Part shown: in pieces, positions 10,870 to 20,215 of the stretch
Numbering within the stretch: position 1 is the stretch's first letter
How the letters are laid out: every line of letters starts with the position of its first letter
Source: Burkholderiales bacterium PBB2
GTDB taxonomy: Bacteria > Pseudomonadota > Gammaproteobacteria > Burkholderiales > Burkholderiaceae_C
Direction: 5' to 3'
Assembly: GCA_002255955.1 (NCBI GenBank)
Contig: NKIM01000023.1
Span: forward strand, 23,535 to 87,534
Length of the DNA stretch: 64,000 nt
Program-made: the position numbers and the translations under genes
The notes under the pieces: generated by a model
The model's database searches: none
Told to the model about the DNA's origin: nothing
What the model saw: only the letters and a program-made list of their open reading frames with translations

Positions 10870-11244
10870 ATGAAAACCTCCCTGCGCTCCGTCCTGTCTT
10901 TCTCCGCAGCCGCCGCGCTGGCCTTGCTGGCCAGCGGCTGCGCCATCCACGTGACCCACACCGAGGGTGGCAACAGCAGCAAGCTCAGCATGAATGCCGC
11001 CGGCACGGCCAGCTTCCAATGCGTGGCCAGCCCCAGCGGTGAATGCCACTACGCGCTCTACACCAGCCGCTGCAGCACGGCCGAGGGCGAAGGTGGTCAG
11101 CCCGCCACCACTTGCACGCACCAGGTGATCCGTCAGTTCTCGGTGCCCCTGGGCCAGACCCAGGAGCAGCGCGACCTGCCGCAAGGCTTCAAGCAATGCA
11201 TGAAGACCAGCCAGAAGCCGCAAGTGCCGTCCTGCGGCAGCTGA
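10870..11244 (+). CDS. Small lipoprotein, unknown function
   Basis: 124 aa. The signal sequence ends LLASGC, a good lipobox, so residue 21 or close by is the likely lipidated Cys. The mature part has six further cysteines (QC, EC, RC, TC, QC, SC), probably paired outside the cytoplasm. No Shine-Dalgarno is visible before the ATG, so the start rests on the signal sequence. No domain recognised. Convergent with the next minus-strand gene, 14 nt away. Confidence 0.7.
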   Translation: MKTSLRSVLSFSAAAALALLASGCAIHVTHTEGGNSSKLSMNAAGTASFQCVASPSGECHYALYTSRCSTAEGEGGQPATTCTHQVIRQFSVPLGQTQEQRDLPQGFKQCMKTSQKPQVPSCGS

Positions 11245-11258
11245 GAAGCGAGGCCGCC

Positions 11259-11891
11259 TCAGCCCTTGGGTGAGCGGTGGCCCTCGGCCTCGCAGCGCTC
11301 GACCGGCTTGGGAATGTCCCCATCGAGCGTCGAGGTCCAGCAGGCATCGAGCACCGAGCAGTAGCAAGCCTCGACGCTGATCTTGCTCTGCCGGTGCAGG
11401 TTGAGGCGGTCCCATGCCTCGAACACCACGGGGTCGCTGGCCGGCGGCCGGGTCCAGTTGAAGATGGCAATCTCTTTGCCCGCCGAGATCAGGCGTGGGG
11501 CGATGGACGAGGTGATGAAACTGACCTTGTGGCCCTTCAACTCGGGCGACACGCTCTTCATCATCGCAAGCATATGGTCCACCGGCTTGCCGTCTGATTT
11601 CAGTTCGAACCAGACCATGCGGGCCGGGCCGTTGCCCACGTTTTGCACCGTGAAGCGCAGCTGGGCTTGGCCGTCGGACATATTGCTGGTGCCGAACTCC
11701 AGCAGCGGCGTCGAGTTGGCCATCACCAGCCGGGTGTTCTCTTTCACCAGGGCGGCCATGGTCTGGCTGGTGCGCCAGGAGCCGTAGACGGCCGCCACCG
11801 AGCTGAGCACCATGCTGCCAGCCACGGCGATGTGGAACCAGCGCGGCGCCGGGCCGGCCTCGGGTTTGCTAAGTCGGGGCAGATCGATCAC
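11259..11891 (-). CDS. Single-pass membrane protein, unknown function
   Basis: 210 aa. A short cytoplasmic N-terminus, one membrane helix (about 19-40, WFHIAVAGSMVLSSVAAVYG), then an outside domain. LRFTVQNVGNGPARMVWFELKSDGKPV looks like the beta-sandwich seen in many anchored proteins of the type 'intrinsic variation in NVGNGPA'. The C-terminal part has a cysteine cluster (EACYCSVLDACW, ERCE). It starts 51 nt after the M14 carboxypeptidase gene ends, on the same strand, so it may be cotranscribed with it. Function unknown. Confidence 0.7.
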   Translation of the reverse strand: MIDLPRLSKPEAGPAPRWFHIAVAGSMVLSSVAAVYGSWRTSQTMAALVKENTRLVMANSTPLLEFGTSNMSDGQAQLRFTVQNVGNGPARMVWFELKSDGKPVDHMLAMMKSVSPELKGHKVSFITSSIAPRLISAGKEIAIFNWTRPPASDPVVFEAWDRLNLHRQSKISVEACYCSVLDACWTSTLDGDIPKPVERCEAEGHRSPKG

Positions 11892-11942
11892 AAAAAAGCG
11901 GCTCCCAGGTGGGGCATCATCAAGAAAGCCGCGACTGTAGCG

Positions 11943-14297
11943 TCATGGCGTGTAGCTCACCTGCAGCGTGGCGCCGTTGTAGCTGGCATAGGCATACAGG
12001 CCGATGTAGACGTAGCCCGGGGTGGGCGTCGGCAGGCTGCAGCTCTCGTTGTTGCCGCTGCTGTCCTTGAGGCAGTCGTAGCTGCCGGCATCCGGTGCCT
12101 GGCCATAGCGCACGAACAGGTCGAGGTCGCCCGTGCCGCCGCTGGTGCTGACCAGCAGGTTGCGCGCACCCTGGGGCAGCAGCACGCGGTAGTAGCGCCA
12201 GCTGCCGGTGCTGCCGGACAGGCTGCTCACACTTTGGCCGTTGTTCAGCACCGGTGTGGTGTCGGCGGCCACGCTGACGGTCTTGCTGGTGCTGCTGCTC
12301 TTGCCCTCGTCGTCGGTGACGCTGAGGTTCACCGTGTAGCTGCCATCGGCGGCGTAGACATGGTTGACGCTGGCGCCGCTGCCCGTCTGGCCATCGCCGA
12401 AGCTCCAGCTGCGGTTGATGATCTGGCCGTTGTCGGCGCTGCGGTCGGTGAAGTTGACACTGCGCTCCTGCGCCACCGCGTCGAAGGCGGCCACCGGCGC
12501 GGTGCTCGCATTCGGGTCGATGCGGATGAAGGCGGCACTCAAAGCGCCCCAGTTGCCGGCGGCGTCGCGACCGCGCACGTACACCAGATGCGGGCCCGGC
12601 GGCCAGGCGCTGGTGTCCACGGTGGCGCGAACGGCCTCTTGCTTGCTGTCAAACGCACCGTCCACCGCCTGCATGGGCCGCGGCGAGGCCTGGCGGCCGC
12701 CGGGAGGGTGATCGACGTAGAACTGCGCGGCCGTGATGGTCTGTGTGGGCTCGGCGCCATTGCTGTTGTTGTAGCGGGTGTCATCGATGGTGGCGCTGAG
12801 CTGCAGCACCGTGCCCGGCGGCACGCCGGTGGCGGCCAGGCCGCTGACGCTGACATTCAGCGCATCCGGGCCGGCCGGCGTCTGGTAGGGCGCGCGCACC
12901 ACCTTGGCGGCGTAGATCAGGGCCTGCAGATTGCTGGGCAGCAAGGTGTTCTGGTAGTAGCCGCAGGACTCAAAGAACGCCGTGCCCAGTTCGAAGGTGA
13001 AGGCGGCCACGCCGAGCTCGCCATAGCTCGGGCCGTCGCTGGTGCCATCGGTTTCGTACAGCGCCACCGAGCGCTGCGGCTTGTGGCCGTTGAAGAAGGC
13101 GAACTTGCGGCCCAGGGTGCTCAGCTGGCTGTCGTTGGGTGCGGGCGTGCCGTTCGAGCCCCAGGGCCAGAGCAGCAGGCGGCCGTGGCTGTGGATGTCC
13201 AGGTGGATGCCGCTGGCATCCAGCGGTGCCGGGTCGTTGCGGCCGGGGCCGCGGCGGTCGCGCCAGAGGCGGCGGATGTAGGTTTCGATGGCCTGGGTTT
13301 CGGGCTCGGAGCCGGCGCTGGGGCCGCGGTAGGTTTCGGCGCAGGCGCTGCCGCTGGAGCCGGCGGCGGTGCTGGCCCAGTCGAAGCTGAAGTTGCGGTT
13401 CAGGTCAGCGCCGCGGCTGTTGCTGGTGGCGCCGCAGTAGGCGGTGTTGGTGTTCTTGCGCCAGAGCAGGCCGGTCTCGGCCTTCTTGCGGCCATCGGGG
13501 TTGGTGGCCAGCAGCAGGTGGACCTCGTGCTGGTCGAGGATCCAGGTCATGTCGGCATCGACACCGTGGCCGTTGACCAGGCGCTTGGCGAACTCCAGCA
13601 CCAGGGGCGTGGTCGCGTATTCGCGGGCGTGAATGCCGGCATTGATGAAGAGCTTGGGCTTGCCGCTGGGGTAGGCGGCATTGCTCAGGCGCAGTACGCG
13701 CAGGTCATAGCCGCCCTGGCCCTGGGTCTTTTGCCAGGAGTCACCGATGTCCACCCAGCTGGCCAGGTCGGGCCGCGCGGCGATCAGGGCGTCGCCCTCG
13801 GCGAACACCTCTTCGACCGTGGGATAGCAGCTGTAGTTCGGGATGCCGACAAAGCTGGGCTGCGGTGCTCCAGCGGCGCGCAGGCGGCGCTGCTTGGCCG
13901 CTTGTTCCTCGCTGCGCGCCAGGGCCAGCTGGCGGTTCTGCCATTTGGCATCGGCCTGCAGGCTGAAGCCCAGGGCGCGCAGCTCGCGCTGCTCCTCGGC
14001 ATTGGCGTTCACCACCACATAACCAAGTTCGTACTTGGACTCCAGGGTCTCGAAGCGGCTGTGGGCGATGGAGCGGGCCAGTTCGATGTCGCGGAAGTAG
14101 GCGCGCACCACGCTGCGGCTGCTGGCTTCCTGGCCGGCGATGGGGGCGCGCTGCACAGGCGTGGCGCTGCGGGCCGGTTGCGCCAGCGCGGCCGCGCTGC
14201 TCAGGCCGGCCAGTGCCAGCAGGGTGGCCAGGCGCAGCGCTTTCGGTGCCACCATGGGCGTGCGGGCTGCAGGTGCGTGGGCGGTGTGGGGCTTCAT
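11943..14297 (-). CDS. Secreted M14 zinc carboxypeptidase with PKD and PPC domains
   Basis: 784 aa. Signal peptide, then a propeptide-like region (about 60-140) and the M14 domain (about 150-470). Zinc ligands are His223 and Glu226 in AGIHAREY and His369 in HLDIHSHGR; Glu436 in FTFELGTAFFES is the catalytic base. After it come a linker domain with an Ig-like look, a PKD domain (about 600-690, with WSFGDGQTGSG) and a C-terminal pre-peptidase (PPC) domain (GTGDLDLFVRYG). PKD and PPC domains usually help secreted peptidases bind substrate or get trimmed. A GGAG Shine-Dalgarno supports ATG 14297. It should digest extracellular protein or peptides. Confidence 0.92.
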   Translation of the reverse strand: MKPHTAHAPAARTPMVAPKALRLATLLALAGLSSAAALAQPARSATPVQRAPIAGQEASSRSVVRAYFRDIELARSIAHSRFETLESKYELGYVVVNANAEEQRELRALGFSLQADAKWQNRQLALARSEEQAAKQRRLRAAGAPQPSFVGIPNYSCYPTVEEVFAEGDALIAARPDLASWVDIGDSWQKTQGQGGYDLRVLRLSNAAYPSGKPKLFINAGIHAREYATTPLVLEFAKRLVNGHGVDADMTWILDQHEVHLLLATNPDGRKKAETGLLWRKNTNTAYCGATSNSRGADLNRNFSFDWASTAAGSSGSACAETYRGPSAGSEPETQAIETYIRRLWRDRRGPGRNDPAPLDASGIHLDIHSHGRLLLWPWGSNGTPAPNDSQLSTLGRKFAFFNGHKPQRSVALYETDGTSDGPSYGELGVAAFTFELGTAFFESCGYYQNTLLPSNLQALIYAAKVVRAPYQTPAGPDALNVSVSGLAATGVPPGTVLQLSATIDDTRYNNSNGAEPTQTITAAQFYVDHPPGGRQASPRPMQAVDGAFDSKQEAVRATVDTSAWPPGPHLVYVRGRDAAGNWGALSAAFIRIDPNASTAPVAAFDAVAQERSVNFTDRSADNGQIINRSWSFGDGQTGSGASVNHVYAADGSYTVNLSVTDDEGKSSSTSKTVSVAADTTPVLNNGQSVSSLSGSTGSWRYYRVLLPQGARNLLVSTSGGTGDLDLFVRYGQAPDAGSYDCLKDSSGNNESCSLPTPTPGYVYIGLYAYASYNGATLQVSYTP

Positions 14298-14462
14298 GGG
14301 CGGGTCTCCAGGTGTGGGGCGCGCTCCAGGCCCGTCAGACCGTTCCGCCCGGTGGTGGCGAAGTGGGTGCCGAGCGGCGCGACAAGCTGCCAGTTTCAGC
14401 AGCGCCCCGTCCCGCAGCCAGCGGTGAAAACCCGCCCGCTCGCCCGCTGTGGCTTGGCCGCG

Positions 14463-15524
14463 TTAGGGGTTTACCTGGGCGAAGGTCGCCCGAGCGCTGT
14501 CGCTCGCAGCCGGGCTCAAGAGGCCGCGCTCGCGTTCGCGGCTGAGGCAGGGGCTGGCGCTGCGCGGCCCGGCGCACAGCCAGGCCACGGTGTCGGCCAA
14601 GGTCTGCGGCAGCGGCGTGAAGCGCAGGCCGGCCGCCTCGGCGCGCGGGTTGCGCATCTCCATCATGGCGTTGTCGGCCTCGGGCAGCCAGTAGGGCAGG
14701 TCGGCAAAGGGCTGCACGCCGGCGGCCAGCAGCTCGGCCTCGGGCCGCCAGCACAGCTCGGCGCGGCTGCCGCAGGCGCTGCGTGCGGCCGTCAACAGGG
14801 CGCCCATGCTCAGGCCATCGGCGCCCGTGGTGTTGAAGAGGCCGCCCTGGCCTGCTTCGGCCTGTTGCAGGGCGAAGCGGGCGATGTCGCGGGCATCGAT
14901 CAGGCGCACCGACCGCTCGGGCCGGCCCGGGGCCAGCACGGGCGCGCCGTCCTCGGCGGACGCGAGCAGGCGCAGCAGCCAGTAGGGCAGGCGCGGGCTG
15001 TAGTCGTAGGGCCCGACGATGAAGCCGGGGCGCAGGATCAGGGCGCGCTCGCCCATCAGTGCTTGAACCGCCCGTTCGCACAGCACCTTCAGGCCGCCGT
15101 AGGCTGCGCCGTAGCCGCCGCCCGACTGCGAGGCGCCCGCGGTGGCCTGCGCCTCGGCTTGGGCCAGGGCCTCTGCGCTGAGCTCGGCCACGGGCGAGGT
15201 CTCGTCGGTGTTGGCGTCGATCTGCGGGTAGACCGAGATGGTGGAGATCAGGGTGTAGTGCTCGCAGGCCTCGCGCAGCAGCTCCGCGCTGCGCTGCGCG
15301 GCGCTGGGCAGGTAGCAGCTGGGGTCGAGCACCGCATCCCAGCGCCGGCCGCGCAGGATGGACAGGTCGCCGCGCCGGTCGCCCTGCAGCTGCTCGACGC
15401 CGGCCATCAGCCGTCGGCCCTGGCTGCCGCGGTTGAACAGCGTCACTTCATGGCCGGCGGCCAGGGCTTGTTCGGCCATGTGGCGGCCGAGGAATTGGGT
15501 GCCACCGAGGATCAGGAGTTTCAT
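14463..15524 (-). CDS. NAD-dependent epimerase/dehydratase (extended SDR)
   Basis: 353 aa. N-terminal Rossmann motif LILGGTQFLGRHMAEQAL (GGxxFxG form). The protein reads like the plant chloroplast-stem-loop/UDP-glucose-epimerase-like branch of extended SDRs: VTLFNRGSQG and LQGDRRGDLSILRGRRWDAVLD are typical. YGGLKVLCE would supply the YxxxK catalytic pair (Y, K). The substrate is not evident. The C-terminal end (RSASPCLSRERERGLL...) is low in complexity and may be an extension past the domain. It lies upstream of the M14 gene on the same strand, with no obvious link. Confidence 0.82.
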   Translation of the reverse strand: MKLLILGGTQFLGRHMAEQALAAGHEVTLFNRGSQGRRLMAGVEQLQGDRRGDLSILRGRRWDAVLDPSCYLPSAAQRSAELLREACEHYTLISTISVYPQIDANTDETSPVAELSAEALAQAEAQATAGASQSGGGYGAAYGGLKVLCERAVQALMGERALILRPGFIVGPYDYSPRLPYWLLRLLASAEDGAPVLAPGRPERSVRLIDARDIARFALQQAEAGQGGLFNTTGADGLSMGALLTAARSACGSRAELCWRPEAELLAAGVQPFADLPYWLPEADNAMMEMRNPRAEAAGLRFTPLPQTLADTVAWLCAGPRSASPCLSRERERGLLSPAASDSARATFAQVNP

Positions 15525-15652
15525 GGCGCGGCTGCTGCGAGGCAGGGAGAGGAGTCGCGCCGATTGTCCAAACCTTGCGGCGCCCGGCCAGAGGTCACGC
15601 GGGAGAAACCCGCAGCGGGCCTTTGGGCGCTCAGCGCCGGACTAGCGCCGGG

Positions 15653-16516
15653 TCAGAGCCGGGCCTTCACGCGCTCCGCCCGCATCTCGGCGTCGCTCAA
15701 GGTCTTGGCCACCAGGATGGAGCCGCTGGCGCTGTTGCGCAGGCCCAGGCCGTAGACGCCGCCTTCCAGCTTGGCCACGACCTGGGAGCCATCGTCGGCG
15801 CTGACGGTCAGCGTGCCATCGGCACTGACGCTCATCTTCAGCGGCAGGGCAATGGCCGGCGTGCTCTTGATGCTGAGGCTGCGCTCGCTGTAGCTCAAGC
15901 CATCGGCCTTGCGGCCGCTGTAGCGGAGGTCACCGTAGTCACGCTGGCTGCCCAGGTAGGCAAAGTTCAGGCTGCCGCTGGCGTTGAAGCTGCTGCCCGA
16001 GGGGATGTCGAAGCTGAGGTCGCCGGTGATGCTGATCTCGGGCGTGTCGCCGTAGAGCTTGATCAGCAGCAGCTTGCTCAGCTGGTAACGCACGCCGGCC
16101 GATGCCGCCAGGCTGGTGTCCACCTGCCAGCTGCCCGATTGCGCCAGCAGATTGCCTTGGTTGCAGCCGTCCACCGTGTAGCGCCAGAGCGTGGCACCGC
16201 TGCGCTCCAGCGTCACGGTGCCGCCCTGCAAGCAGGGGTAGCGGCCGGCCACGTTCTGGGTCTTGTAGAGATCCAGCAGATTGGCGCGCAGCAGCAGGCC
16301 CACATCGACCTGGCTGTGCTGGTCGGCCATCTGGGCCACGGCCACGGCGCGGACCATATTGTCGATGTTGAGCTGCTTGACCTCGCGGTCCGGTGTCAGC
16401 TCCAGGGTCACGCCGGCGCCGCCGCCGCAGGCGCTCAGGCCCAGCAGAGCCAGCAGCGGCAGCAGGCGCGCCCAGCGCGGGAGGGCAGAGAAGCGGGGAG
16501 CGGGCAGGGTGTTCAT
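15653..16516 (-). CDS. Lipoprotein, unknown function
   Basis: 287 aa from ATG 16516; ATG 16528 (four residues longer) is equally possible. The lipobox LSACGGG gives a membrane-anchored protein. The mature part is beta-rich: repeated short strands such as SGSWQVDTSL, ISITGDLSFDIPSG and SGSLNFAYLG suggest a beta-helix or barrel-like fold. Two cysteines (YPCLQG, DGCNQG) may form a disulfide. I do not recognise the family. It precedes a minus-strand epimerase gene and follows the patatin/barrel gene, which ends at 16591. Confidence 0.72.
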   Translation of the reverse strand: MNTLPAPRFSALPRWARLLPLLALLGLSACGGGAGVTLELTPDREVKQLNIDNMVRAVAVAQMADQHSQVDVGLLLRANLLDLYKTQNVAGRYPCLQGGTVTLERSGATLWRYTVDGCNQGNLLAQSGSWQVDTSLAASAGVRYQLSKLLLIKLYGDTPEISITGDLSFDIPSGSSFNASGSLNFAYLGSQRDYGDLRYSGRKADGLSYSERSLSIKSTPAIALPLKMSVSADGTLTVSADDGSQVVAKLEGGVYGLGLRNSASGSILVAKTLSDAEMRAERVKARL

Positions 16517-16590
16517 GGTGGGCACCATTGTCGTTGGCGGTTTGGTGAATCGAATGGAAGGGGGTATCAACGGAGCTGCGGAGGCTGCGG

Positions 16591-18879
16591 TCACCAGACC
16601 GGGCCGACCACGAAGTAGAGGCGGCTGCCGCCATCGCGGGTGCTGCCCAGGCCCAGGTAGACCGGGCCGAAGCGGCTGTCGATGGCCAGGAAGGTGCTGG
16701 CGGCGCTGCGCGTCTGGCGGCGCAGACCGGTTTCGCCAAAGGGCACCGAGCGCTCGTTGCCGAACTCCAGCGAGGCGCCGATCCGCAGCGTGTCGCCCAG
16801 GCCGATGGGCATCTGGCCGATCTTGCGCGCCAGCACCAGGCGGCCGAAGGCATAGGACTGGGTCTTGGAGCTGGGCTCGCTGCCCGAGAGGCGCAAGAAG
16901 CCGCCCAGGCCCTCGCCTTGGGGCAGCTCCACATCCACGCTGTTGAAGCTGCCGGCCAGGGCACCGTAGACATGGCCGGCCCAGTCGCCCGAGCGGAAGG
17001 CGCGCATCACGCGGGTCTGGTAGGTCGAAGGGCGGCCGGTCAGCGTCACCGGGTAGCGGCGCAGGGCCACATGGATCAGGGTGCCGCGCGCCGGGAAGGC
17101 GGGCGCATCCAGGGTGTCGCGGCGCCAGCGCAGCTCGGGCAGGCTGAAGGTGGCGCGGATCTGTCGGTCGGCATCGCGGTAGTCGGAGTGGATGCGCAGG
17201 CCCACCAGCTGCAGATCGCCCCAGAAACCCATCTGCCGGCCCAGGGCCAGGCCGGTCTGGCTGAGGTTCCACTGGTAGGGCTTGAGCGACTCCGAATCGC
17301 GAATGCCGAGGTACTCGACGCTGGGTTCCACATACCAGGCCGAGCCGGGGCCCAGGGGCTGCATCAGCGCGGTTTTGAACTCGCGGTAGCCGCCCAGCTT
17401 GGCGCTGGTGCGCAGCTCGGCGCCCCAGTCGTTGAGCCAGCTCAGGGTGTGCATGGCGGCCAGGGTGTTGCGGTTGAAGCTCTTGAAATCGCTGGCCAGC
17501 TCGATGCCCAGGCGCAGGCGGCTGCGCGTCCAGGGCGCCTCGGTCACCTTGATCAGCACATCGCGCTGCTCGCCGTGATCCTGGATCTGCGTTTGCACGC
17601 GTTCGAAATCACCGCGCCCGTAGAGCTGGGCACTGGCCAGCTGCACATCGGCGCGGCTGACCGGCTGGCCGGTCTCCAGGCCCAGCTCCTTCTTCAGCGC
17701 CTCGGGGTTGGTGAACCGGCTGCCCTCGATGCGCAGCGTGCCCAGGGGCAGGGTGGCGGCCATGGGCCAGAGCGCGGCATTGCGGCGCGCCTCATGCTGG
17801 GCGTATTCCTCCTGGCTCAGGGCCAGGGCGTGCAGCTGCGCGGCCATGTCGGCGGTGGCCAGCTCGCCTTCGTGGATGGCGGCGGCGCTGCGCTCGAAAT
17901 CGGTCAGGCCCAGGCCCGGCATCTCGGGCGTGATCAGAAAGTCGCCCTGGCGCAGCTCCGCCAGCGAGCGCTCCACGTTCTGCGTGGTCAGGATCTTGAT
18001 CATCTGATCGGTGACGCTGAGCGCGCTCTGGATCTGCTGCTCGTCCAGCAGCGGCGAGCCGACATTGACCGCGATCACCACATCAGCGCCCATCTGCCGG
18101 GCGATGTCCACGCCCAGGTTGCGCACCAGGCCTCCGTCGACCAGCAGCCGGTCCTTGACCCGCACCGGCGAGAACAGGCCCGGCACCGCCATCGAGGCGC
18201 GCAGGGCCAGGGACAGGGGCACATCGTCCAGCACCACCAGGCGACCATTGACCAGGTCGGTGGCCAGGGCCTTGAAGGGCAGGGGCAGCAGGGGCAGCGG
18301 AGTTTCGGCGCGGGCATCGGGCGCCAGGCTGTCGAGCGTGAACTCGAGCGCGCTGTTGCCGGCCGCCGCGGCCGGCAGCATCACGCCCTCAGGCCCCAAG
18401 CCGAACTCCAGGCGTGAGGCCAGCATGCGGTCGTCCTCGCGGCGGCGCTGTGCCAGCTCGCGCCGGCCGGGGCGGTCGGCCAGGATGCTGTTCCAGTCGG
18501 CCTCGGCCACCAGGGTTTCCAGGTCCTCGACGCTGCGGCCGGCCGCAAAGGCGCCGCCCACCACCGCGCCCATGCTGGTGCCCACCACCAGGTCCACCGG
18601 GATGCGCTGCGCCTGCAGCGCCTTGAGCACGCCGATATGGGCCAGGCCGCGCGCGCCGCCACCCGACAGCACCAGGCCGATGCGTGGGCGCGTACCCGGC
18701 GTTGGGGCGGTGCTGGCCGTGCCAGCGGTGGTGGTGTTGCTCGGCCCGGTGGCCGCGTGCAGGCGGGTGCCCGCCAAGCCCAGCAGCAGGGCCAGCAGCG
18801 CCCCCAGGGCCGCGCGCCCAGGCTGCCGCCGCGGCGCCAGCCATCCTCCGCCCCCGGGCGAATTGGTGTTCTCGCTCAC
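16591..18879 (-). CDS. Patatin-like phospholipase fused to POTRA and outer-membrane barrel (PlpD/type Vd-like)
   Basis: 762 aa with a GTG start at 18879, chosen for an AGGAGG ribosome-binding site 7 nt upstream. Signal peptide (about 20-43), patatin domain (about 66-280) with GGGARG oxyanion loop (73-78), GTSMG nucleophile elbow (Ser102) and DGG (248-250) supplying the catalytic Asp. A POTRA-like segment (TLRIEGSRFTNPEALKKELGL) joins it to a 16-strand-type surface-antigen barrel ending in aromatic Trp. This is the order seen in PlpD and FplA, type Vd autotransporters that carry the lipase across the outer membrane. All catalytic residues are present, so an active phospholipase A is expected. 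Confidence 0.9.
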   Translation of the reverse strand: MSENTNSPGGGGWLAPRRQPGRAALGALLALLLGLAGTRLHAATGPSNTTTAGTASTAPTPGTRPRIGLVLSGGGARGLAHIGVLKALQAQRIPVDLVVGTSMGAVVGGAFAAGRSVEDLETLVAEADWNSILADRPGRRELAQRRREDDRMLASRLEFGLGPEGVMLPAAAAGNSALEFTLDSLAPDARAETPLPLLPLPFKALATDLVNGRLVVLDDVPLSLALRASMAVPGLFSPVRVKDRLLVDGGLVRNLGVDIARQMGADVVIAVNVGSPLLDEQQIQSALSVTDQMIKILTTQNVERSLAELRQGDFLITPEMPGLGLTDFERSAAAIHEGELATADMAAQLHALALSQEEYAQHEARRNAALWPMAATLPLGTLRIEGSRFTNPEALKKELGLETGQPVSRADVQLASAQLYGRGDFERVQTQIQDHGEQRDVLIKVTEAPWTRSRLRLGIELASDFKSFNRNTLAAMHTLSWLNDWGAELRTSAKLGGYREFKTALMQPLGPGSAWYVEPSVEYLGIRDSESLKPYQWNLSQTGLALGRQMGFWGDLQLVGLRIHSDYRDADRQIRATFSLPELRWRRDTLDAPAFPARGTLIHVALRRYPVTLTGRPSTYQTRVMRAFRSGDWAGHVYGALAGSFNSVDVELPQGEGLGGFLRLSGSEPSSKTQSYAFGRLVLARKIGQMPIGLGDTLRIGASLEFGNERSVPFGETGLRRQTRSAASTFLAIDSRFGPVYLGLGSTRDGGSRLYFVVGPVW

Positions 18880-19116
18880 GTGTCATCCTCCTGCGCGGTC
18901 AGCCACCGGATGGGTGCGCTGCCGCTGTCTCATCGTGTGTGCAGTGCCGGGTTCAGCCCGCCTGCGGGCGCGATTGTGCGCGACTTGCGTGACGGCGCCG
19001 CTGCATCGCATAGAGTGCAGCCTTTCGCGCCCGGCCGGCTCTGGCTGACCTGGTGACAACCCTGAGCGGGCTGCCGTTTGGCCCTTCGAACGAACCGCTT
19101 GCCGAGGTGTATTGCT

Positions 19117-20211
19117 GTGTTTCGACTCTTCCGTTTTGCTTCGCGCGCCGCCAGCCCCAGTGCGGCGGACCTGCGCGCCACCGTCAAGCCCGAGGATGTC
19201 AATGTCGCGCCCGCCCTGCTGGGCCAGCCCCTGGCCACGCCGCGCCAGCGGGCCCTGGCCATGGCCATCGATGTGGGTGTGTTGGCTTTGGTGAACCAGC
19301 TGGCCAACAACTGGCTGATGATGGCGGCGGCCCTGGGCCTCTACACCTGGTTGCGCCAGACAAGGCCCGAGGTGTTCACCCGCCTGCGCTGGCGACGGGG
19401 CCGCGCGAACCTGGCTGCCGGCGCCACAGAGTCGGCGGACGCCGACCTCGTCTTGGCGCCGCCGCCGCCTCAGGCGCCGCGGCGGCGCTGGCTGTCCTGG
19501 CTGCTGGTGGCCTGGTTCAGCTACCAGGGCGTGACGCTTCTTTTCCACGGCGACCCGGAGGCCGAGGCCGACGCTGCCGCCGATGCGGACAGCGAGCTCA
19601 GCACCCCGCTCAACAAGGCCGAGTTGCGCGCGCTGCGTGAGCAGGCGGAGGAGGAGCCGGAGACCGCCCTCGATGCAGCCGATGCGGGTGAATCCGCCGC
19701 CTCAGCGGCCGCCCGAGCCCAAGCTCAGCAGCAAGCGCAAGAGTCTCACCACCAGGCTTTGCACCGCCTGCTGCGCGAGCAGGAGTCACAGCTGGAGCAT
19801 TTGCGCGAAGAGGTGGTGCTGGCCGGCCAGCCGCAGGCCATGCGCTGGCTCAAGGCCGGCAAGCGCTGGCTCGATGAGCTGCTGCGCCATTACGTGACGC
19901 CGGCGCTGTATTTCTGCCTGCTGCCCCTGCTCTGGCCGGGCCAGACCCTGGGCAAGCGTCTGGTGGGCCTGCGTGTGCAGGAACTCAGCGGCAAGCCCAT
20001 GACTTTGATGCTGGGCTTCAGGCGTTTTGGCGGTTATGCCGCGGCCACCGTCACCGGCGGCATCGGCCTGCTGCAGATTCTCTGGGACCCGAATCGACAG
20101 GGCCTGCAGGACAAGACGGCGCACACGGTGGTGATTGATGTGCGCAGCACGCGGCGCTTGGCCTTGCCGGCGGGGGATCTGGCGGGCGGCCTGGGGGAGG
20201 GCCCTCAGTGA
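19117..20211 (+). CDS. RDD-family membrane protein with long coiled-coil insert
   Basis: 364 aa from GTG 19117, preceded by GAGG at good spacing; a TTG at 19078 would add 13 residues. RDD membrane domain: ATPRQRALAMAIDVGVLALVNQL near the N-terminus and LLPLLWPGQTLGKRLVGLRVQ near the C-terminus. Between them is an acidic, Ala/Glu/Gln-rich region (about 145-245, QAQQQAQESHHQALHRLLRE...) that looks like a coiled coil. RDD proteins are usually shorter and lack such an insert. RDD domains are membrane carriers or anchors of unclear role. Convergent with the next gene, 4 nt apart. Confidence 0.75.
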   Translation: MFRLFRFASRAASPSAADLRATVKPEDVNVAPALLGQPLATPRQRALAMAIDVGVLALVNQLANNWLMMAAALGLYTWLRQTRPEVFTRLRWRRGRANLAAGATESADADLVLAPPPPQAPRRRWLSWLLVAWFSYQGVTLLFHGDPEAEADAAADADSELSTPLNKAELRALREQAEEEPETALDAADAGESAASAAARAQAQQQAQESHHQALHRLLREQESQLEHLREEVVLAGQPQAMRWLKAGKRWLDELLRHYVTPALYFCLLPLLWPGQTLGKRLVGLRVQELSGKPMTLMLGFRRFGGYAAATVTGGIGLLQILWDPNRQGLQDKTAHTVVIDVRSTRRLALPAGDLAGGLGEGPQ

Positions 20212-20215
20212 CGGC

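Noticed and set aside
11643..15755. Long open frame on the plus strand across several minus-strand genes
   Set aside because: No recognisable domain, and it crosses the minus-strand carboxypeptidase and epimerase genes, whose motifs are clear.
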